DNA of 64,000 bases from Methanobrevibacter gottschalkii DSM 11977 (GTDB lineage Archaea > Methanobacteriota > Methanobacteria > Methanobacteriales > Methanobacteriaceae): assembly GCF_003814835.1 (NCBI RefSeq), contig NZ_RKRG01000001.1:620001-684000 (forward strand), given 5' to 3'. Shown here one piece after another: positions 48,120 to 58,308 of the stretch (the stretch's first letter is position 1; the number at the start of each line of letters is the position of its first letter). The notes beneath the pieces are model-generated. The model did no database searches and had not been told where the DNA came from. It saw only the letters and a program-made list of their open reading frames with translations. Both the position numbers and the translations under genes were made by a program.

Positions 48120-49530
48120 TGTTTCTTTAAAAAAACTTGTGTTATTTGAATTTTCATTAGTTTTTGAATCACGAATTTTTTTTGTTCTATTTTTTTCTTT
48201 ATTTTTAATTTAAAAGTAGTAAAATTAAGATATTATGTGGAACTAATATATTCACATGTTAAATACAAATATGAAAACTCCATTATGAATGTATGGAGTT
48301 AAAAGAGCATAAACTTCCAGATTTTATTCTGGAGTTTTCTGAATCTGATGATATTTCTCGATTTGGTTGTGAAAATATTGCTGATAATCTATTAGACCGA
48401 AAAAAAGGGGTGGAACTTATTTTTGAAAAAATAGAATTAGTATTTGTCCAAATTGTAAGTCAAAAAAAAATACTTGTTAAAAATGGAAAAACTTACGAAA
48501 GAAAACTAATTTTTTCATGAATTAGGAGAACAAACATGTACTATTCAAAAAATATAAAATGCAAAAAATGCGGTAAAAGTCTTTTTATCACGGATTTTAT
48601 CTTCACTTTTTTTATCCTAATTCTAATTATTACATTTGCCTGTTGTTGATGGTATTTGAGAATTTGTACCAAATTTAATGGAGCATGTACTCCATAAAAA
48701 ATACGATTTGACTTAAAAAAATCAACACAACATCGAAATCTCACATATCAAAGCATAGAAAACATAATTATTAGCATCTAAATTATCCAATTTTAACCAT
48801 TGAAAATTGGACTTATTCTGGTTATTACTTATTTGACAGTCTTTGGGTCAAAATCAATTTGAATTTGGAATTATATTTTTAGCATTATTTGATGTTAAAT
48901 TGAATACTTTTAGTTTCAGTCAAATTTAGTTGAATCAGAGGATTCCAAGACTATTTTATCAATTTTTAAACGAATCACTATAGAAATCAAAAGAAAATAT
49001 CCATAGGGACAGGATTTAAAACATGAAATATTGAGAAGCAATTAGATAAAATTAAAAGTAAAAAACATCATTTTTTCTGCAAATTTCATGTAAAACAAAA
49101 CATAAACAAAAGATTTAAAGACTATTTCAATAGGAATCAACTAACAGATGATGAAAAAGAAATCTTAACAGATTTAAAACAAGACATTTTATAAAAATAT
49201 TAGATGCAGAAATACTTAATGATGCTAAAAAATAAACTACGTGGCATGTTGATTGGATAAAAAAATAATCTCAAAACAACTTCACAAACAAAATATTGTG
49301 GAAATTTATCATTCCTTTACTTTAAAAAATTAACGAACCACCTTGAAAACACGAATATTTTCCATCCACGAACAATAAAAATCGAAAATATATTCCAAAA
49401 AGTATTCCCAAAACACATAAAAAGAACAATGAAAATAAAATTGGGTTTTTTAAGCCGATTCATGCTAAAACTAAATTATTGGAACATAAAAAATGAAAAC
49501 AAAAAAATCACACAAGTTTTTGAAAGAGCT
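48120..49530 (+). mobile_element. IS copy B (zinc-ribbon DDE type)
   Basis: The right end TCACACAAGTTTTTGAAAGA.. (49508-49530) has an imperfect inverse at 48122-48144 (TTTCTTTAAAAAAACTTGTG). The last 200 bases are closely similar, in reverse, to the left 200 bases of copy A (25860-26000) and to 53000-53180. This gives three diverged copies of one IS in the window. It sits directly behind the alaS terminator. Confidence 0.65.
48293..49480 (+). pseudogene. Decayed transposase of IS copy B
   Basis: ATG 48293 opens 75 codons (MELKEHKLPDFILEFSESDD..), within which the zinc ribbon CPNCKSKKILVKNGKTYERK is readable only after a one-base shift near 48440. Later pieces are YKCKKCGKSLF near 48560, IRFDLKKSTQHRNLTYQS near 48705, FKDYFNRNQLTDDEKEILTD near 49115-49180, and the C-terminus FLSRFMLKLNYWNIKNEN near 49450. 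Many stops make it inactive. Confidence 0.65.
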
Positions 49531-49796
49531 CCTTTTTAAATACATTTATATTATTGAATTCTAAAATATAATAATTGAATAAGATAATATTGATAAAAAT
49601 TTAGTTATAATTTACTAATTTATAATTAAAAAAATATAAAAAAGTCTTATTCAGGTTTTTATGATTTAGTAAAAAGAAAAACATAACATCGAATGTTTAT
49701 GAGTTTGTTGTATTGATAAACAAATTTAAGAACAATTTCTTTTAACTAAAATCAAAGTCTTTATAAAATAAATACGTTAATGGAGGAAATTTTTAA

Positions 49797-52700
49797 ATGA
49801 AACTAAAAAATAAGATTTTAGTTTTACTATTATTTTTAGTGCTTATTTGCTGTCTTGGGGCAGTAAGTGCAGCTGAAGATATTAATGAAACCATAACTGC
49901 GGATTCTTCAATAGATGATGTGAATACTGTTTCTGTTGAAGATGCAGTTGATGAAACTGTATCTGATGATTCAGATAGTGATAAGGGAATAGTTGAAAAT
50001 CAAGATGTTGAAAAAACAACCATGTTAACTGATAGGGGAGTTAATGTTAATGCAGCAACATGGAGTAAATTATCACAATATGCTGGAGTTATTGGCACTG
50101 ATTATATTATAACTTTAACTGGGGATAGTTACGCTACTGATAGTCAAATAAAGTTTAATAATGGTGCTACAATTATTGGTTCTCCAAATAATTACATAAC
50201 TACTGGATCTTATACTAAAACTCCTTTTCTTAATACAAATTCTGCTCTCACCATAACTTTCATAAATGTCACTTTTAAGAATATGAATGTTGATTATCTT
50301 TTAAGTTTAGCAGGAACAAATGTTTTAGAAAATTGTAATTTTTATAATATTACTGCTGGAACTGGTCATAATGCAGTAATCTATAACACAGATGGAACAA
50401 TGAATTTAACTAATTGTAACGTTATTAATTCATCTGCAGGTTATGGTGTTGTAAGTAATTATAAATCTGGAACTTATACAGGGGTTGTTATGAATGTAAA
50501 TCATTGTACATTTATTAATAACTCTGCTAGTGTAGAACCTGGTGCTATTAATAATTGTGGTATTTTAAATGTTGATAATTCAGAATTTATTAATAATACT
50601 GCTACTTGGTGGGCAGGTGCAATTCACACTCATTACAATGCACAAACTATAATAAATAACAGTCTTTTTGAAGGTAATGTCGCAGGATGGAATGGTGGAG
50701 CATTATATACCTACAGTACATTAAAGGTATATAATTCCATTTTTAAAAGAAATAAATGTCACACAAATATTGGTGGTGGAGCTATAGGTGCTTCAAGATG
50801 GTGGAGTGGAAACTATGATATTACAATAGTGAACTGTACTTTTGAAGAAAATGAAAACTGTAATACTAATGGAAATGGTGGTGCAATTACTGCTTTGAAT
50901 AGTGGGGCATTAAATGTGCATGACTCAACTTTCATAGCCAATGTTGCAAAAAATGGTCAAGCAATATCTGCTTTCAGTCAAGCATTTGAAAATATTACTG
51001 CAGGTATTCCAAACTTAAAAGTATACAATAATACTTTCTACAATCACACTTTAACTACATCCGATACAGTTGAAATAAGTGGAAATTACACATTTGAAAA
51101 CAATACATTTATTAATTGTTATCAGACTAATTTAGGGACTAATAACGTATTTATTAATCCTGTAACACTTAATAACAATAATTTGATTCTTAAATCAAAT
51201 AAAGAGCATTTGTTAATGAGTAATTTATCTGAAAATATTTTAAAAAATGCTCCTAATGTAATATATGTAGATAGTAATTCTGATAAGGACTGTGATGAAG
51301 ATCCAAATATTGATGGTCACAATTGGGAAACTGCTTATGGAGGAATTTTTGCTTTATCAAGTGCAATATTTAACATATGTGATGGTGGAAAAATTTATCT
51401 TGCAGATGGTGAATATAGTTATAGAACAAACGGTGCTATTACTCATCCTAAAAATTTAACTATAATTGGTCAAGGAGCAAATACTATTGTTGACCTTATT
51501 TCATGTGGAGAAGAAACTACTTATACATGTATTTTTATTAATTTAACAGTTTCTGGTAAGGATTATGGTAGGAACACCAATTTTATTAATTGTACATTTA
51601 TTAAACCAATTTCAATATCTGCTGATATAAATTTAAATAGTGTTTTAAAAGAACATGCTGTGGAAAATGGATATGCAAATACATATTTAATAAATTTTGA
51701 TAATTGTGTTTTTAAAGATGTTGTTGACGATAGAATAATCACTTTATTTGAATATGGTGCTTTGAATTTTACTGATTGTGTTTTTGAGAATATTACTGCT
51801 GATTCAATTGTTTATCGCAATAGTACTGGCTATTTTGAGGATGACAGTATTTCATTTAGGAATTGTACTTTCAGTAATTGTAAGTTTAATGGTGTAGTTG
51901 ATTCTAAGACTAATTTTGATGATGCTATTGTTATTGAGGATTGTACTTATGATGGTGATGTTGCTTTAGGTACTACTGAGGTTGATGGTCATTTTTATGT
52001 AAATGCTACTAAACTTAAGGTTGTTGCTGTTGCTACTAATATGAGTATTTCTTCTTCTCAAAGAGGGGTTGTAGTTATTACTCTTAGAGATGCTGAAGGT
52101 AATGCTGTTAGTGGTGTTAATGTTAGTTATACTGTTAATGGTGTGAATATGAGTGGCGTTAGTGATGCAAATGGCACTATCACTATTTCTGATTTAACTG
52201 ATGAAGTTACTGTTAGTGCAAATTTCACTGGTAGTGAATCTTATTTAGCTTCCAATAACACTGCTAGCTTTAATTTCACAATTCCTAAAGTTTCAACTAA
52301 ACTCTATGTTTCTAGTGTGACTACATTTTATAATGCAGGTAAGTATTTGACTGCTACTTTAAAAGATTCCAATGGTGAAGTTTTAGCTAATCAGAAAGTT
52401 ACAATTAAAATCAATGGTAAAACATATAATAAAATAACTAATGCTAAAGGTCAGGCTACTTTAAAAATAAGCACTCTTTTACCTAAAAAATATACTGCTA
52501 CTGTAAATTATGCTGGTGATGATACACATATTAAATCTTCAGCTAATGCTAAAGTAATTGTTAAAAAAGCAACTCTTAAACTAACAGCTAAAGCAAAAAC
52601 ATTTAAAAAATCATTAAAAACCAAAAAATACACAATAACCTTAAAAAACAATGTAGGTAAAGTCATGAAAAAGACCAAAGTCACATTAAAAATCAAAGGA

Positions 52701-52853
52701 AAAACATACAAAGCATACACCAACAGCAAAGGAATAGCCACATTTAAAATTACAAAACTAACTAAAAAAGGCAAATACAATGCTTACATTAAGTTTGCAG
52801 GAAGCAAATACTACAACAGCTTAAACAAAAAAGTCAAAATAACCTTAAAATAG
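49797..52853 (+). CDS. Adhesin-like surface protein with signal peptide
   Basis: A 1018-residue ALP. A clear signal peptide (MKLKNKILVLLLFLVLICC.., cleavage near VSAAED) is followed by an acidic linker, then a long right-handed beta-helix (about residues 80-720) with NNSLFEGN, NGGALYTYSTLKV and GGAIG turns like polymorphic outer-membrane repeats. C-terminal Ig-like repeats (from about residue 740; LKDSNGEVLANQKVTIKING) end in a lysine-rich stretch, KVKITLK, with no membrane anchor, so it probably binds the cell wall. GGAGG stands 10 bases before ATG. Confidence 0.85.
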   Translation: MKLKNKILVLLLFLVLICCLGAVSAAEDINETITADSSIDDVNTVSVEDAVDETVSDDSDSDKGIVENQDVEKTTMLTDRGVNVNAATWSKLSQYAGVIGTDYIITLTGDSYATDSQIKFNNGATIIGSPNNYITTGSYTKTPFLNTNSALTITFINVTFKNMNVDYLLSLAGTNVLENCNFYNITAGTGHNAVIYNTDGTMNLTNCNVINSSAGYGVVSNYKSGTYTGVVMNVNHCTFINNSASVEPGAINNCGILNVDNSEFINNTATWWAGAIHTHYNAQTIINNSLFEGNVAGWNGGALYTYSTLKVYNSIFKRNKCHTNIGGGAIGASRWWSGNYDITIVNCTFEENENCNTNGNGGAITALNSGALNVHDSTFIANVAKNGQAISAFSQAFENITAGIPNLKVYNNTFYNHTLTTSDTVEISGNYTFENNTFINCYQTNLGTNNVFINPVTLNNNNLILKSNKEHLLMSNLSENILKNAPNVIYVDSNSDKDCDEDPNIDGHNWETAYGGIFALSSAIFNICDGGKIYLADGEYSYRTNGAITHPKNLTIIGQGANTIVDLISCGEETTYTCIFINLTVSGKDYGRNTNFINCTFIKPISISADINLNSVLKEHAVENGYANTYLINFDNCVFKDVVDDRIITLFEYGALNFTDCVFENITADSIVYRNSTGYFEDDSISFRNCTFSNCKFNGVVDSKTNFDDAIVIEDCTYDGDVALGTTEVDGHFYVNATKLKVVAVATNMSISSSQRGVVVITLRDAEGNAVSGVNVSYTVNGVNMSGVSDANGTITISDLTDEVTVSANFTGSESYLASNNTASFNFTIPKVSTKLYVSSVTTFYNAGKYLTATLKDSNGEVLANQKVTIKINGKTYNKITNAKGQATLKISTLLPKKYTATVNYAGDDTHIKSSANAKVIVKKATLKLTAKAKTFKKSLKTKKYTITLKNNVGKVMKKTKVTLKIKGKTYKAYTNSKGIATFKITKLTKKGKYNAYIKFAGSKYYNSLNKKVKITLK

Positions 52854-52888
52854 ATGAACCCAACATTCATCTACCATTTTTTTCTTTT
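52851..52888 (+). terminator. ALP terminator
   Basis: TAGATGAA (52851-52858, including the stop codon) pairs perfectly with TTCATCTA (52866-52873), loop CCCAACA, followed by CCATTTTTTTCTTTT. Confidence 0.7.
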
Positions 52889-52987
52889 ATGAGTTAGAAC
52901 TCCCATTCCAATAGATTATTTTTAAAATTGTTATAATTTGATAATAGTACTTTTATTTCAAACAAAAAACCATATTTACTTTTTTAT

Positions 52988-53361
52988 GGACTTTTTTAAA
53001 AAGTTGTGTGATTTTTTGTTTTTTATGTTCCAATGATAGTATGAATCTTTTTAAAAGTCCTTATGGTGTTTCATTGTCTTTTTTTATGTGTTTTGGGAAT
53101 ATTTTTTGAATTATGTTTTTGATTTTTTATTGTTTGTTGATTGGATATTTTTGTTTTGGGTCGTTAATTTTTTTGAAGTAAATAGTGTCAGTCAAAAGTA
53201 ATTTTTTTAATACAAATTTTTCTTTGTTTTTGAATTGAAGTAAGTTTAATCAGTTTCAAAAATTAATCTTAGATTTTTTGGGGGATATATTAAAATAAGA
53301 AAAAAATTTCACAACCCAAAAACTACCAAAAAATCAAATCACACAAATTTTTGAAAGGGCC
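52988..53361. mobile_element. Short non-autonomous IS derivative (copy C)
   Basis: The left end GACTTTTTTAAAAAGTTGTG.. (52989) and right end TCACACAAATTTTTGAAAGG.. (53339-53361) are the inverted ends of the IS seen at 25810 and 48120. Bases 53000-53180 match the end region of those copies, but the transposase part is gone. A copy of the 100-bp repeat sits inside. A fourth end-like sequence (TCATACAAGTTTTTGAAAGA) follows in direct orientation at 53399-53418. No gene is present between 52889 and 53542. Confidence 0.6.
53185..53284. repeat. 100-bp MITE-like repeat, copy 2
   Basis: This is the inverse of 22794-22896: TTTTTGAATTGAA, AATCAGTTTCAAAAATTAAT and AAGTAATTTTTTTAA are shared in the same order. 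The terminal inverted repeat has decayed (GTGTCAGTCAAAA at the left, TTTTTTGGGGGA at the right). Confidence 0.65.
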
Positions 53362-53542
53362 AAAATTTAAATGAATATTTTAATCGAAAAATTAATTGTC
53401 ATACAAGTTTTTGAAAGAGTTGTTGTTGAAAAGTTTTATTAATGTATAAATTAAAAAAATATGCTTGCTGTTATATTTTAAAAAACTAGTATTGAAGGGA
53501 TTACTATTTTTTCAGCGTGTACTAATTAAAAGAGTTGTATAA

Positions 53543-54697
53543 ATGAATTATGATTTAATTATTGCCAGATATGGTGAAATTGGTGTTAAAAGTCCAAAAA
53601 TCAGGTCACGTTTTGAAAGAAAGCTAGTTAAAAATATTAAAGCTACTTTTGATTGTGAAGTTGATAGAAATCAAGGAAGAATTTATATTCATCCAAAAGA
53701 TTTTGAAGATGGTGTAAAAAAATTGAACAGAGTATTCGGTGTTGTATCTTATTCTCCAGCCACATCTACTACTGCTACTTATGAAGGTATTGATGAAACA
53801 TTAACTAAATATGTTGGGGATTTAATTTCAGAAGATTTAATTGATGAAAATACAAAATTTGCTATTAAATGTCGTCGTGTTGGAAAACATGATTTTTCAT
53901 CACAGGAAATGGCTGCTCACTGTGGTGGGGTTGTGAGAAATGTTGTTTTAGCTCCAGTTGACTTAACAAATCCTGATTTAACAATATTTGTTGAGATTAG
54001 AGATAATAATGCTTTTATTTTCCATGAAAAAATTAAAGGACCTGGTGGTCTTCCATTAGGAACACAAGGAAAAGTTGTTGCATTGCTTTCAAGCGGAATT
54101 GACTCTCCTGTCGCTGCTTATTTGATGATGAAGAGAGGTTGTGAAGTTATTGCACTAAATTGTGACAATTCACCATTTACAACTCCAAAAGCTAGTGAAC
54201 TTTTTGATGCATTAGTTGATCAGTTAAATATTTATGCAAAAGGTTCTCCTATTAAAAAACGAGTTGTTCATTATGGGGAATATCTGCAAGCTGCTAAGGA
54301 TAAGGCTCCTGAAAAAATGACTTGTGTTTTATGTAAATCTGGAATGTATCATATTGCAGAGAAATTAGCTTTGAAACTTGGAGCAGATGCTATTGTTGAT
54401 GGAAGTAGCGTAGGTCAAGTGGCTTCACAAACATTATCAAATATTTTAGCTACTAGATATGGTGTTGACATGCCAATTCTATCTCCATTAATTGGTTTGG
54501 ATAAAGAAGAGATTACTCAAATTGCTAAAAAAATTGGCACTTTTGAAATCTCTAAAATTGATGATGGTGGATGTAGTGCGGTTCCTAGATATCCTGAAAC
54601 ACAGGCAGATTTAGAACGTGTTAAATTAGCTTGTGAAGATATGAATCAGGATGAAGAAATTGAAAAAGCTTTTAGAAATATTGTAAGATTTGATTAA
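53543..54697 (+). CDS. thiI: tRNA 4-thiouridine synthase ThiI
   Basis: A 384-residue ThiI with an N-terminal ferredoxin-like part (RYGEIGVKSPKIRSRFE), a THUMP RNA-binding domain (about 60-165) and a PP-loop ATPase (LLSSGIDSPVAAYLM near residue 180). TCVLCKSGM holds the cysteine pair that corresponds to the sulfur-transfer site in bacterial ThiI. There is no rhodanese domain, as usual for archaea. It modifies U8 of tRNA and may feed thiamine synthesis (thiC lies elsewhere in the window). Confidence 0.9.
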   Translation: MNYDLIIARYGEIGVKSPKIRSRFERKLVKNIKATFDCEVDRNQGRIYIHPKDFEDGVKKLNRVFGVVSYSPATSTTATYEGIDETLTKYVGDLISEDLIDENTKFAIKCRRVGKHDFSSQEMAAHCGGVVRNVVLAPVDLTNPDLTIFVEIRDNNAFIFHEKIKGPGGLPLGTQGKVVALLSSGIDSPVAAYLMMKRGCEVIALNCDNSPFTTPKASELFDALVDQLNIYAKGSPIKKRVVHYGEYLQAAKDKAPEKMTCVLCKSGMYHIAEKLALKLGADAIVDGSSVGQVASQTLSNILATRYGVDMPILSPLIGLDKEEITQIAKKIGTFEISKIDDGGCSAVPRYPETQADLERVKLACEDMNQDEEIEKAFRNIVRFD

Positions 54698-54720
54698 TTT
54701 CAATCTCTTCTTTTTTTATT
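54685..54720 (+). terminator. thiI terminator
   Basis: AGATT (54686-54690) can pair with AATCT (54702-54706), and a pyrimidine run with TTTTTTT follows. Confidence 0.45.
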
Positions 54721-54800
54721 AAACATAATAATTAAATACTATACTACATAGAAATAATAAATGTATAGTAAATAATAATTTACTAATCGAGGTTATTAAA

Positions 54801-55895
54801 ATGAAAACTACTGTTAGTGTAATTAAAGCTGATATTGGAAGTGTGTCTGGACACTGTGTAGCACACCCAGAATTAATTGATATTTGTGATGAAGTTTTAA
54901 ATGAAGCTTTAGAAGCAGGTATTATAAAAGATTACTATATCTCCCGTTGTGGAGATGACATTGATTTAATCATGACCCATGATAAAGGGGAAGAAAATGA
55001 AGAAGTTCATAAAACTGCATATACTGCATTCATGAAAGCTACTGAAAGAGCACGTGAATTAAAATTATACGGTGCAGGTCAGGATTTATTAACTGATACT
55101 TTCTCTGGAAACATCAAAGGTATGGGTCCTGGTGTAGCAGAAATTGAATTTGAAGAAAGACCTTCTGATCCTGTACTTGTATTCTGTTGTGATAAAACTG
55201 AACCCGGTGCATTTAATTTACCAGTATTCAGAATATTCGCAGATCCATTCAACACTGCAGGTTTAGTAATTGATCCTAAATTACACGACGGTTTTAAATT
55301 TGAAGTATTCGATGTAATTGAACACAAAAAAGTTATCTTAAACTGTCCTGAAGAAATGTATGATTTACTCGCATTGATTGGTTCTACTGGCAGATATGTA
55401 ATTAAAAGAGTATGGAAGAAAAATGGTGAAATTGCTGCTGCAGTAAGTACTGAAAGGTTAAACTTAATGGCTGGAGAATATGTTGGTAAAGACGACCCAG
55501 TATGTATTGTAAGAGCACAATCCGGTTTTCCTGCTAATGGTGAATGCGTAGATCCATTTGCATTCCCACACATCGTAAGTGGATGGATGAGAGGATCTCA
55601 CAATGGTCCAATGATGCCTGTATCTGAAGCAGAAGCAAACCCAATCAGATTCGATGGTCCTCCTAGAGTGGTTGGTTTAGGTTTCCAAGTATCTAACGGG
55701 GAATTAATAGGTCCTGTAGACTTATTTGATGATCCAGCATTTGATCCTACTCGTGAACAAGCTGCTAAAATTGCAACTTATCTCAGAAGACACGGTCCAT
55801 TTGAACCTCACAGATTACCTGCTGAAGAAATGGAATACACTTCATTACCTGGTGTAATGAAAAAACTAGAATCCAGATTCGAAGACATGGATTAA
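54801..55895 (+). CDS. fbp: Bifunctional fructose-1,6-bisphosphate aldolase/phosphatase
   Basis: A 364-residue class V FBPase with the archaeal anabolic aldolase activity. KADIGSVSGH near the N-terminus holds the metal-binding aspartate and histidine, RCGDDIDLIMTHDKG follows, and RYVIKRVWKK near residue 210 is the mobile loop with the Schiff-base lysine region. It makes fructose-6-phosphate from triose phosphates in gluconeogenesis, central to growth on CO2. It stands alone between two terminators. Confidence 0.95.
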   Translation: MKTTVSVIKADIGSVSGHCVAHPELIDICDEVLNEALEAGIIKDYYISRCGDDIDLIMTHDKGEENEEVHKTAYTAFMKATERARELKLYGAGQDLLTDTFSGNIKGMGPGVAEIEFEERPSDPVLVFCCDKTEPGAFNLPVFRIFADPFNTAGLVIDPKLHDGFKFEVFDVIEHKKVILNCPEEMYDLLALIGSTGRYVIKRVWKKNGEIAAAVSTERLNLMAGEYVGKDDPVCIVRAQSGFPANGECVDPFAFPHIVSGWMRGSHNGPMMPVSEAEANPIRFDGPPRVVGLGFQVSNGELIGPVDLFDDPAFDPTREQAAKIATYLRRHGPFEPHRLPAEEMEYTSLPGVMKKLESRFEDMD

Positions 55896-55900
55896 ATTTA

Positions 55901-55930
55901 AAGAGATTTTTCATCTCTTCTTTTTTTATT
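55901..55930 (+). terminator. fbp terminator
   Basis: AAGAGAT (55901-55907) pairs perfectly with ATCTCTT (55913-55919), loop TTTTC, then TTTTTTT. It lies between fbp and the convergent DUF3781 gene. Confidence 0.7.
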
Positions 55931-55938
55931 TTAAAAAA

Positions 55939-56178
55939 TTAGTTTTTATGGGCAGTTATTATTGTAAAACTGCTTGAATTAATGGTTATTATACAATTAT
56001 CAGCTTTGACATAATAATTTTTTCCTTTTTTAGTTACTTTTGAATCTTCTTGTTTAAGTTTTGAAATGCAATAACTGACGGGTTCGGATGTTATTTGTAA
56101 ATTTTTTTGCACTCTTCCAATACCCATTTCAGTTGTATGTATTTCATCGATATTTTCCAGCAGATATGTTTTATGCAT
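55939..56178 (-). CDS. DUF3781 family protein
   Basis: A 79-residue protein with the DUF3781 pattern: LLENIDEIHTTEMGIGRVQKNL, then CISKLKQ.., GKNYYVKADNCIITINSSSFTIITAHK. ATG 56178 is preferred because AGGTG precedes it by 7 bases; an upstream ATG at 56214 would add 12 residues. No function is known to me. It is divergent from the ABC permease gene. Confidence 0.65.
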   Translation of the reverse strand: MHKTYLLENIDEIHTTEMGIGRVQKNLQITSEPVSYCISKLKQEDSKVTKKGKNYYVKADNCIITINSSSFTIITAHKN

Positions 56179-56251
56179 TTTAACACCTGATTTTCGCATT
56201 TCATTTTGTGGCATGATTAGTTATTTATATATTTTTATCCTATTTATTATT

Positions 56252-57361
56252 ATGTCATTTTTAAAATTCATTCTTAAAAATCCATTTAGGAGAAAAAATA
56301 GTGCAATTTTGGCTATTGTTGGTATTGCAATAGGTATTGTCGTTATTGTTTCTCTCGGTGGCATTACTGATGGTTTAATTAATACTTTTGAAGATACTAT
56401 ACATGCAGGTGGTGCTGACTTTTCAATTTCAGGAAAAGAAACTGGAAATTCGGCATATGGAACTAATACAATTGATTCTAGTTGGACAGAAAAAATAGCC
56501 AAGGTACCTGGAGTTGATGAAGCTTATCCAATTTATGTTGTTCTAACTTCGGTTGGTGATGATTATATGAATACTTTAATTGGTATTGATCCTGAAGGTA
56601 GTGAACTTGCAGACATATCAATGAAAGAAGGTAGGATATTTGAAGACAATACTTCTGAAGTTATTTTAGGTGAAATCTATGCAGAAGATAATAATTATTC
56701 TGTTGGAGACAGTATCATAATTAATGGTGAGGACTTTAAAGTTTCAGGTATTTATGAAACTGGTGATCAAAACATGGCTGGAGGGGTTTTTACATCAATC
56801 TCTAAAATTGGAGAGTTAATGGATGATAAAGACTCAATTTCAAATATTTATGTTAAAGTAAATAAGGGGGAAGATGCTCAGGCTGTTGCTGATAGAATTG
56901 ATACTAAATATGGGGATAATATCACAACAGTCACATCAGTTATGGAAATGACTCAAATGGCTGATATGTTGAATATGCTTCAAGCATCCACTTGGGCGAT
57001 TTCACTTTTAGCTATTGTAGTTGGTGGTCTTGGCATTATCAATACAATGTTAATGTCTGTATTTGAGAGAACTCGTGAAATTGGTGTTTTAAAAGCTGTT
57101 GGTTGGTCTAATAAAAAGATTCTTACAATGATTGTAGGTGAATCATTAGTAATTACAATAGTCTCAGCAATTATCGGGTCATTAATTGGATTTTTAGCAT
57201 GTACTCTGTTAGGTCCGCAAATGGGAATAAATCCATTGTTCACTCCGAAAATTTTCATACAGGCATTTTCAATAGCAATTATTGTTGGGGTTGTTGGAGG
57301 GTTATATCCTGCAATTAAAGCAGTAAAACTTCCACCAACAGAAGCATTGAGGTATGAATGA
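56252..57361 (+). CDS. ABC transporter permease, MacB/FtsX type
   Basis: A 369-residue permease: first membrane helix (SAILAIVGIAIGIVVIVSL), a periplasmic-type extracellular domain of about 190 residues, then three C-terminal helices in the FtsX fold (GLGIINTMLMSVFERTREIG, the coupling helix, and GVVGGLYPAIKAVKLPPTEALRYE). The start at ATG 56252 (MSFLKFILKNPFRRKNS) fits the family; ATG 56213 would add a hydrophobic 13-residue extension. It pairs with the ATPase encoded 9 bases downstream. Confidence 0.8.
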   Translation: MSFLKFILKNPFRRKNSAILAIVGIAIGIVVIVSLGGITDGLINTFEDTIHAGGADFSISGKETGNSAYGTNTIDSSWTEKIAKVPGVDEAYPIYVVLTSVGDDYMNTLIGIDPEGSELADISMKEGRIFEDNTSEVILGEIYAEDNNYSVGDSIIINGEDFKVSGIYETGDQNMAGGVFTSISKIGELMDDKDSISNIYVKVNKGEDAQAVADRIDTKYGDNITTVTSVMEMTQMADMLNMLQASTWAISLLAIVVGGLGIINTMLMSVFERTREIGVLKAVGWSNKKILTMIVGESLVITIVSAIIGSLIGFLACTLLGPQMGINPLFTPKIFIQAFSIAIIVGVVGGLYPAIKAVKLPPTEALRYE

Positions 57362-57370
57362 GGTGGTTTG

Positions 57371-58069
57371 ATGAATGCTGTGGAAATAAAAGAGTTATAT
57401 AAAAGTTATGAGGGCGGAAAAATAAAAGCATTAAATGGGATTAATCTCACAATTAAACAGGGAGAATTCGTATCTATTATTGGTCCGTCAGGTTCTGGCA
57501 AATCAACATTGCTAAATATGCTGGGCGCATTAGATATTCCTGATTCAGGAACAATCAATGTCAATGGGCATGACTTAAAAACATCTAAAAAGTTAAATGA
57601 ATTCAGATCAAAAAAAATCGGTTTTATTTTTCAGCTACATAATTTAATTCCAAATATTTCTGTTGTTGAAAATGTTGAAATTCCAATGTATACTCAAAAA
57701 TTATCTTCTAAAGAGATGCGATTTCGCGCATTAAAGTTATTGGATGATGTTGGTCTTAGTGAAAAATCAAAAATTTTACCAAATAAATTGTCTGGTGGTG
57801 AACGTCAGAGAGTTGCTATTGCTCGTGCACTGGCAAACAATCCATCAATAATATTAGCAGATGAACCAACAGGATCACTTGATTCTAAAACAAGTAGTAA
57901 AATTCTTAAACAATTAATTGATTTGCATGAAGACAAAAATGTGACTTTGATAATTGTAACTCATGATATGGATGTAGCTAAACTGGCTGATAGGGTTATT
58001 GAAGTTTTAGATGGTGAAATAATATCTGCAGGTGATGATTCATTAATAAATAGTAAAATTGATGTTTAG
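57371..58069 (+). CDS. ABC transporter ATP-binding protein, MacB/LolD type
   Basis: A 232-residue ATPase with Walker A GPSGSGKST, Q-loop FQLHNL, signature LSGGERQRVA, Walker B IILADEPTGSLD and the H-loop VTHD. The MacB/LolD group drives mechanotransmission-type export of peptides, lipoproteins or drugs rather than import. ATG 57371 follows AGGTGG; TTG 57368 is unlikely. Its end overlaps a convergent gene by 4 bases. Confidence 0.9.
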   Translation: MNAVEIKELYKSYEGGKIKALNGINLTIKQGEFVSIIGPSGSGKSTLLNMLGALDIPDSGTINVNGHDLKTSKKLNEFRSKKIGFIFQLHNLIPNISVVENVEIPMYTQKLSSKEMRFRALKLLDDVGLSEKSKILPNKLSGGERQRVAIARALANNPSIILADEPTGSLDSKTSSKILKQLIDLHEDKNVTLIIVTHDMDVAKLADRVIEVLDGEIISAGDDSLINSKIDV

Positions 58070-58308
58070 ATGATTCCATGAATCATCCTTAAAGCATCAA
58101 GCAGTCCGTGGCTGTATTCAATACAACCGAATGCAGTCCTCATATCTTTTTTTTCAAGATAATATTTTGAATCATTCCAGTAATCAATAGCTCTGTCATA
58201 AACTTCTTTTTCTTTTCCTTTAAAAGTAATATCGGCAACTTGATTCAAATTCCTTTCTAATTTTAAAATATCTTTCGCTATCTTTTCAGGACTTTCAAGT
58301 TCAGTCAT
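58066..58308 (-). CDS. DUF357 family protein
   Basis: An 80-residue all-helical protein with the DUF357 pattern YDRAIDYWNDSKYYLEKKDMRTAFGCIEYSHGLLDALR (the core begins at YDRAIDYWNDSKYYLEKKD). These small archaeal proteins often sit beside lipid or RNA genes and have no proven role. It overlaps the start of its upstream neighbour, the phosphatidyltransferase, by 8 bases, so both are co-transcribed. Confidence 0.7.
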   Translation of the reverse strand: MTELESPEKIAKDILKLERNLNQVADITFKGKEKEVYDRAIDYWNDSKYYLEKKDMRTAFGCIEYSHGLLDALRMIHGII

